Origin: Deltaproteobacteria bacterium
GTDB lineage: Bacteria; Desulfobacterota; Binatia; UTPRO1
DNA length: 64,000 nucleotides
Direction: 5' to 3'
NCBI GenBank assembly: GCA_029262315.1
Contig: JAJCZP010000071.1
Coordinates: 1-64,000, forward strand
Positions within the stretch are counted from its first letter, which is position 1. Each line of letters starts with the position of its first letter. Below the pieces are notes generated by a model that had not been told where the DNA came from, ran no database searches, and worked only from the letters and a program-made list of their open reading frames with translations. The translations under genes were made by a program, and so were the position numbers. Of the stretch, positions 59,567 through 64,000 are shown in pieces.

Positions 59567-60625
59567 TCAGGTGTAATGACTCCGCCGTTTCACCGCGACT
59601 TCGCGCTCGAGGTAGAAGATTTCGATCTTCTTTGTCTCGCCGTCCTTCCGGACGAACTTGTGGCCGCGAAGGATCGTGTCGAGGACGCCGAGGTCGGGGC
59701 GACCGTCGAAGTCGCGCGTGGCGGTGATCTCGGTGGAGGCGAAGACGGTGTCACCGGCGAAGATTGGGGCGGTGTGGCGTCCGGTGACGTAGCGAATGTC
59801 GGCCAGCGCGTTGTCGCCGACGTCGGCCGACGAGATGCCGAGGCAGAGGTTGAACGGGATGCCACCGAACACGATCAGCTTGCCACCGACGAAACGATCG
59901 GGATTCTCCTCGACCATCCACTGATTGCAGTGCACCTGCGACGTATTGTCGAGGATGCCGGTGAGCATGATGTGGTCGGTCGTGACGACGCGCGCGCGTG
60001 TGTGCTCGAGCGTGTCGCCGGCCGTGAAATCCTCGAAGTAGGTGTCGGGGCTGCTGAAGTGCGCTAGCTCCGCGTACTTCGCCTTCGGATCGTGCGCTGG
60101 AATCTCGAGCGACACCGGAATGTCCTTCGGCTCGAACTGCGCATCGGACACCTTGGCATTCTCGTCGCGCTTCCAGACTTGCACCTTGCGCTGGAAGGTG
60201 AGGACGACCTCGCCACGTTGATTGCGGCCGGTGGTCTGGACGTGCACGACGCCGAGGGTCGGATTCTTGGACGAGGGACGGACGCCGAGCACGAGCGTCT
60301 CGGCCTCGAGCGTATCGCCGACGCATACGGGCGCCCCGAAGCGCATGTCGATGTATTCGAGATTGGCGCGGGCGTTCTCCGATACGTCCTCGACGCTCTG
60401 GCTGAACACGACGAGCATGACGAGCCCCGGGTTCACCACCAAGCCCGGATAGCCGTAGGCCTGCGCGTACGGAAGATTCTTGCTCAAGGGGTTCGCCGTC
60501 ATCGAGAAATCGGTGAACAGGGCGAACAACCCTTCGGTGATGGTCTTACCGAGCTTGTGCCTGTAGACGGCGCCGGGCTCGAAATCTTCTAGAAAGTGTC
60601 CGTGATGCTTACGGATAATGGCCAT
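59567..60625 (-). CDS. mch: mesaconyl-CoA hydratase (MaoC-like double hot-dog)
   Basis: 352 residues, matching the about 350 of Mch. HFLEDFEPGAVYRHKLGKTITEGLFALFTDFSMTANPLSKN and the later YFEDFTAGDTLEH..VTTDHIMLTGILDNTSQVHCNQWM are two hot-dog halves, with the hydratase motif in the first. Reversible hydration of mesaconyl-C1-CoA to methylmalyl-CoA, the step adjacent to malyl-CoA lyase in the ethylmalonyl-CoA and 3-hydroxypropionate routes. Lone gene in this region; the mcl1 partner is at 31.4-32.4 kb. Confidence 0.85.
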   Translation of the reverse strand: MAIIRKHHGHFLEDFEPGAVYRHKLGKTITEGLFALFTDFSMTANPLSKNLPYAQAYGYPGLVVNPGLVMLVVFSQSVEDVSENARANLEYIDMRFGAPVCVGDTLEAETLVLGVRPSSKNPTLGVVHVQTTGRNQRGEVVLTFQRKVQVWKRDENAKVSDAQFEPKDIPVSLEIPAHDPKAKYAELAHFSSPDTYFEDFTAGDTLEHTRARVVTTDHIMLTGILDNTSQVHCNQWMVEENPDRFVGGKLIVFGGIPFNLCLGISSADVGDNALADIRYVTGRHTAPIFAGDTVFASTEITATRDFDGRPDLGVLDTILRGHKFVRKDGETKKIEIFYLEREVAVKRRSHYT

Positions 60626-60776
60626 GGGGCGCCAGGATTAACACGCTCGCCCCGACCGTCAACATCGCCGGCGCGGCGTGCCACACGGACAGGGCCCAGT
60701 GGCGTTTCGGACTGCGGAACCCACGATCCAACCGGACCATGCGCGCTCGCCGGTTAGACGTGAGCGGGCGACCCCG

Positions 60777-61250
60777 TCAGCCGGTCGGACAGTGACTGAT
60801 GCCGCGCTTGGCGAAGTACTGCTGATGGTAGTCCTCGGCACGGCAGAACGGCGCCGCGGCAGTGATCTCGGTGACGATCGGCCGTGTGAAGCGGCTGCTC
60901 TCGGCCGCACGACTCTTCGACGCCTCGGCCTGCTCCCGCTGCTCATCTGAGTGAAAGAAGATCGCCGAGCGGTACTGCGTGCCGACATCGGGCCCCTGAC
61001 GGTTCATCGTCGTCGGATCGTGGTTCGCCCACAACACGTCGAGGAGCGCCTCGTAGGACACGCGCGCGGGATCGAACTCGACCTGCACGACCTCGGCGTG
61101 ACCCGTCCGGCCCGTACAGACGTCCTCGTAGGTCGGATTCTCGGTCGTTCCACCCGCATAGCCGACGGCCGTCCCTGTCACGCCCTCGACGTGTCGAAAC
61201 GCCTCCTCGATACCCCAGAAGCACCCTGCGCCAAACGTTGCAACGGCCAT
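60777..61250 (-). CDS. msrA: peptide methionine sulfoxide reductase A
   Basis: 157 residues from ATG 61250 with GAGGG upstream; the track's extra 46 residues are non-coding. [19 protein letters not shown] with catalytic Cys10, [27 protein letters not shown] and DYHQQYF. Repairs S-methionine sulfoxide in proteins in the cytoplasm. Standard single-copy housekeeping enzyme. Confidence 0.93.
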   Translation of the reverse strand: MAVATFGAGCFWGIEEAFRHVEGVTGTAVGYAGGTTENPTYEDVCTGRTGHAEVVQVEFDPARVSYEALLDVLWANHDPTTMNRQGPDVGTQYRSAIFFHSDEQREQAEASKSRAAESSRFTRPIVTEITAAAPFCRAEDYHQQYFAKRGISHCPTG

Positions 61251-61529
61251 GCCTGCGGCCCTCCTTCTCTCTTCAGCAGTAGCATGCCAGCGGACTGGAG
61301 TTACAGGCCCTGCAACGTACGGCGCTGCGTGCCCGACGAAGATTCCACGTGGGGCCGCTCGGAGCACTATCCACCCCGGGTCTAGCAACGAATTCGGGCA
61401 CGCTCGGTCGCTCGCGACGCTACGTGACGCATGCTATTCCACCCGCACCGCAACACGGGTCCTGAACCACAGCATTCCGAGATCTGGAAGACGAAACACG
61501 GCGTTGCACGCCGCACAACGGAGGGAAGC

Positions 61530-63827
61530 ATGCGCTACTCGCACGTCGTTTCATTGATCGCACTCAGCGGCCTGATCGCTGGCTGCGTCGCCACTGGCCA
61601 TCGCGGCACGCAGAGCGCCGAGTTCAAGGGCAAGATCGGCCGCACCTACGAGGAGAGCGAAGAGTGGTGGGCCAAGCGCACACGTCCCCCCGAAGGCGCA
61701 CCCAACGTCATCATCTTTCTCCTCGACGACACAGGCTTCGCCCAGATCGGCTCCTTCGGCGGCCTGGTCGAGACCCCCAACATCGACAAGCTCGCCGATG
61801 GTGGGCTCCGCTACAACAACTTCCACACGACGGCACTGTGCTCGCCGTCGCGCGCGAGCCTGATGGCCGGCCGCAACCCGCACGCGATCGGTCTCGGCAG
61901 CCACGCGCTGACGGCGATGGGCTTCCCCGGCTACAACGCGATCGTGCCGCCGTCGGCGAAGTCGGTGGCGAACTATCTCGAGGACGCCGGCTACATCAAC
62001 TACGCGCTCGGGAAGTGGGACCACACACCGCTCTACGAGGTCTCGCAGATCGGCCCGTTCGATCGTTGGCCGAGCGACGAAGGCTTCGCTCACGCCTACA
62101 CCTTCATGGCCGCGGACGTGCATGAGTTCATTCCGGTGATGTGGGACGACCATCATCCCGAGCCGTACCGGAAGACCGAGCATCTGGACAAAGACCTCGC
62201 CGACCGTGCGAATGCCTACATCACCGGCCACAAGTCGCTCGATCCCGAGCTGCCCTTCATGATGCTTTGGGCGTCGGGCTCGATGCACTCGCCGCATCAC
62301 GCACCCGACTCGTACCTGAACAAGTACAAGGGCAAGTTCGACATGGGCTGGGACGAGGCGCGGGAGCAGATTCTGGCCAATCAGAAGAAGCTCGGCATCG
62401 TGCCCGCGGACACCAAGCTGACCGACCGCATCGACGAAATCCCCGCCTGGGATTCCCTCTCCGCGGATGAGAAGAAGCTCTACATCCGACAGATGGAAGT
62501 GTTCGCGGCGCAACTCGAACACGTCGACCACCAGATTGGTCGCGTCGTCGAGACCCTCGAGCGCATCGGCGAACTCGACAACACGCTGATCTTCGTCACC
62601 TCCGACAACGGCGCCAGCGGCGAAGGCGGGCTCGCCGGCACATTCAACGAGACCTACGTGCTGAACGGCATGCAGACGCCCTTCGATGCTAACATGCGGC
62701 ATCTCGAGCGCTGGGGACAGTGGGACACGTACCCACACTACCACGCCGGCTGGGCCATGGCCGGGAACACCCCCTTCAAGTACTTCAAGCAGTCGGAGCA
62801 CCGAGGCGGGCAGGCCGATGCGTTGGTCGTCCACTGGCCGAACGGCATCGAAGCCGAGGGCGAGATCCGTGGCCAGTACCATCACATCACCGACATCGCA
62901 CCGACGATTCTGGCCGCCACAGGCGTCGAGGTTCCGGAGGAGCACCACGGCATCCCGCAACAGCCGCTGACCGGCATTCCGATGAACTACTCGTTCGACG
63001 CCGCCGATGCTCCGAACGCCAAGAAACGCCAGTACTACGAAATGTTCGGCAACCGCGCGATCTGGGTCGACGGTTGGAAGGCGGTCACGTTGCACGCCAA
63101 CCGCATGCCCTGGGACATCAACGTCCGTGGCGATTTCGAGAAAGACGTGTGGGAACTCTACCACGTGTCCGAGGACTTCTCGGAAAGTACCGACCTGGCC
63201 GCCGAGAACCCCGAGAAGCTCGAAGAGTTGAAGGCGATCTTCGAAGAGGAAGCCTGGGCGAACAACGTCTACCCGCTGTACGACGACATGATTCAGCGGA
63301 TGGCCAACATCAACAACATCCTGTTCGGCGATCAGAAGGAGTTCACGTACTACGCCCCAGGCGCAGTGCGCATCGCGGAGAAGGCCTCCGCCCCCGTCAA
63401 GAACCGGTCGCACACCATCGAGACGACCATCGACCTCCAGGGTGACGAGCAGGGTGTCATTCTAGCGTGCGGTGGCATGACCGGCGGGTACTCGATGTAC
63501 ATCAAGGGCGGCCGGGCGCACTTCGACTACAACTTCCTCGACGGCGTGCACTACCATCTCACGTCGCCGCGTCTCCCCAAGGGGAAGACGGACCTGAAGT
63601 TCAACTTCATCAAGACGAAGGAGTTCGGCGGCACCGGTGAGCTGTACGTCAACGGCAAGAAGGTCGACGACGCGGAGTTTCCGCAGATGCACATCAGCAC
63701 CTACTCGCTAGCCGAGACCTTCGACGTCGGCAGGGACACCGGCACGCAGGTCGACCCGAACTACGAGGGCAGCCCCTTCCCCTTCGACGGTGAGATCGAT
63801 CGGGTGGTCATCACCCTGAGGGACTAG
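61530..63827 (+). CDS. lipoprotein arylsulfatase
   Basis: 765 residues from ATG 61530 with GGAGGG upstream. N-terminal lipobox LIAGC (Cys19). PNVIIFLLDDTGF (metal Asp pair 66-67) and CSPSRASLMAGRN with Cys104 as formylglycine precursor, plus TSDNGASGEGG. The last 170 residues form a beta-sandwich (GGYSMYIKGGRAHFDYNF...). Type I sulfatase on an outer surface, substrate sulfate ester unknown; needs a formylglycine-generating enzyme that is not in the window. Sequons NET, NYS and NRS occur. Confidence 0.9.
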   Translation: MRYSHVVSLIALSGLIAGCVATGHRGTQSAEFKGKIGRTYEESEEWWAKRTRPPEGAPNVIIFLLDDTGFAQIGSFGGLVETPNIDKLADGGLRYNNFHTTALCSPSRASLMAGRNPHAIGLGSHALTAMGFPGYNAIVPPSAKSVANYLEDAGYINYALGKWDHTPLYEVSQIGPFDRWPSDEGFAHAYTFMAADVHEFIPVMWDDHHPEPYRKTEHLDKDLADRANAYITGHKSLDPELPFMMLWASGSMHSPHHAPDSYLNKYKGKFDMGWDEAREQILANQKKLGIVPADTKLTDRIDEIPAWDSLSADEKKLYIRQMEVFAAQLEHVDHQIGRVVETLERIGELDNTLIFVTSDNGASGEGGLAGTFNETYVLNGMQTPFDANMRHLERWGQWDTYPHYHAGWAMAGNTPFKYFKQSEHRGGQADALVVHWPNGIEAEGEIRGQYHHITDIAPTILAATGVEVPEEHHGIPQQPLTGIPMNYSFDAADAPNAKKRQYYEMFGNRAIWVDGWKAVTLHANRMPWDINVRGDFEKDVWELYHVSEDFSESTDLAAENPEKLEELKAIFEEEAWANNVYPLYDDMIQRMANINNILFGDQKEFTYYAPGAVRIAEKASAPVKNRSHTIETTIDLQGDEQGVILACGGMTGGYSMYIKGGRAHFDYNFLDGVHYHLTSPRLPKGKTDLKFNFIKTKEFGGTGELYVNGKKVDDAEFPQMHISTYSLAETFDVGRDTGTQVDPNYEGSPFPFDGEIDRVVITLRD

Positions 63828-63835
63828 TCCGCACG

Positions 63836-63876
63836 CGCGGTCTCGGCGGCAGTTGGCATGAGCCGCCGAGACCGCG
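63836..63876 (+). terminator. strong hairpin after the sulfatase gene
   Basis: Perfect 15-bp stem, CGCGGTCTCGGCGGC / GCCGCCGAGACCGCG, with an 11-nt loop, starting 9 bases after the stop. No T-tract; it could separate the sulfatase from the gene that follows or be an mRNA-stabilising end. Confidence 0.6.
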
Positions 63877-63918
63877 TATGCACATGAGCCCCAACCCGCA
63901 TTCAAGGAGGTTCCCACC

Positions 63919-64000
63919 GTGGCAGGACCCGAATTCGAGATCACCGCTGAGATGAAGCAAGCGATCGGCGTCGCAAGCCCGCCGTGGACCTACGAGGTCA
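63919..64000 (+). CDS. MaoC-type dehydratase/FAS1-like dehydratase, N-terminal part (3' truncated)
   Basis: 27 residues visible from GTG 63919, with AAGGAGG eight bases upstream: AGPEFEITAEMKQAIGVASPPWTYEV. The EMKxAIGVxSPPWTYEV opening is typical of N-terminal MaoC-like dehydratase domains. The gene continues beyond the window, so length and partner domains cannot be told. Confidence 0.7.
   Translation, partial: MAGPEFEITAEMKQAIGVASPPWTYEV

Noticed and set aside
61551-63413. 620-aa minus-strand ORF
   Set aside because: Antisense shadow of the sulfatase, which has full catalytic motifs.
1-64000. CRISPR arrays, tRNA or rRNA genes, insertion sequences
   Set aside because: I looked for regular spaced repeats, cloverleaf patterns and transposase motifs by eye and saw none.

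Overview
The window is a GC-rich bacterial chromosome segment of about 61 protein genes, tightly packed, with many 4-bp ATGA/GTGA overlaps. I saw no rRNA, tRNA, CRISPR array or insertion sequence, and no gene-free stretch longer than about 280 bases. An OmpA-type domain, an Mla/Mce lipid-transport operon and many lipoproteins point to a diderm. My best guess is an uncultured environmental lineage such as Candidatus Binatota (Desulfobacterota_B). This is inferred from the mix of F420/LLM oxidoreductases, malyl-CoA and mesaconyl-CoA enzymes, aromatic-type isomerases/hydrolases and secreted CGDG-type Cys-rich proteins. It is not proven by any marker gene.

Layout. 1-6.6 kb: OmpA end, penicillin-acylase-type hydrolase, nitroreductase plus LLM oxidoreductase pair, neutral-ceramidase-like lipoprotein. 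6.7-8.7 kb: CxxC miniprotein, BadH-like SDR and aldo/keto reductase. 8.9-12.2 kb: four-gene Mla-type ABC lipid transporter. 12.3-22.1 kb: S1-repeat protein, a gamma-glutamylcyclotransferase/chromene-carboxylate-isomerase fusion, SRPBCC/NnrU/GbsR-like cluster, exported TPR-like protein, RNase HI, then separate isomerase, cyclotransferase-like and fumarylacetoacetase-like genes, and a DUF763 protein.

22.1-31.4 kb is the most striking region. It holds an ALG11-like glycosyltransferase, an ABC flippase/exporter, ALG2-like and ALG1-like mannosyltransferases (the last two colinear with the eukaryotic dolichol-pathway enzymes over essentially their whole length), a MurG-type GlcNAc transferase (the ALG13/14 superfamily) and an STT3/AglB/PglB oligosaccharyltransferase carrying WWDHGYW. 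Together they read as a bacterial N-glycosylation locus with a eukaryote-like Man/GlcNAc core assembly line. The initiating phosphoglycosyltransferase is not in the window.

31.4-44.3 kb: malyl-CoA lyase, NTF2-like protein, von Willebrand A protein with three repeats, hydrolase-cyclase fusion, PPOX and GFA proteins, small membrane proteins, nitronate monooxygenase, GNAT, MazEF-type toxin-antitoxin, and a succinate/malate-CoA ligase operon with a small ferredoxin. 44.4-55.4 kb: Cys-repeat exported protein, acyl-CoA carboxyltransferase, secreted esterase, methyltransferase and TetR regulator, a kinase/phosphatase/sphingosine-phosphate-lyase-like operon, membrane protein, phosphatase, and an exported Cys-rich protein. 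55.6-64 kb: quinone oxidoreductase, MFS transporter, repeat-containing exported protein, mesaconyl-CoA hydratase, MsrA, lipoprotein sulfatase, and the start of a MaoC-type dehydratase.

Metabolic threads that recur: malyl-CoA lyase, mesaconyl-CoA hydratase, a SucCD/malate-thiokinase-type ligase and a carboxyltransferase suggest a glyoxylate/methylmalyl-CoA route. A ceramidase and an S1P-lyase-like enzyme suggest sphingolipid-type amino-alcohol chemistry.
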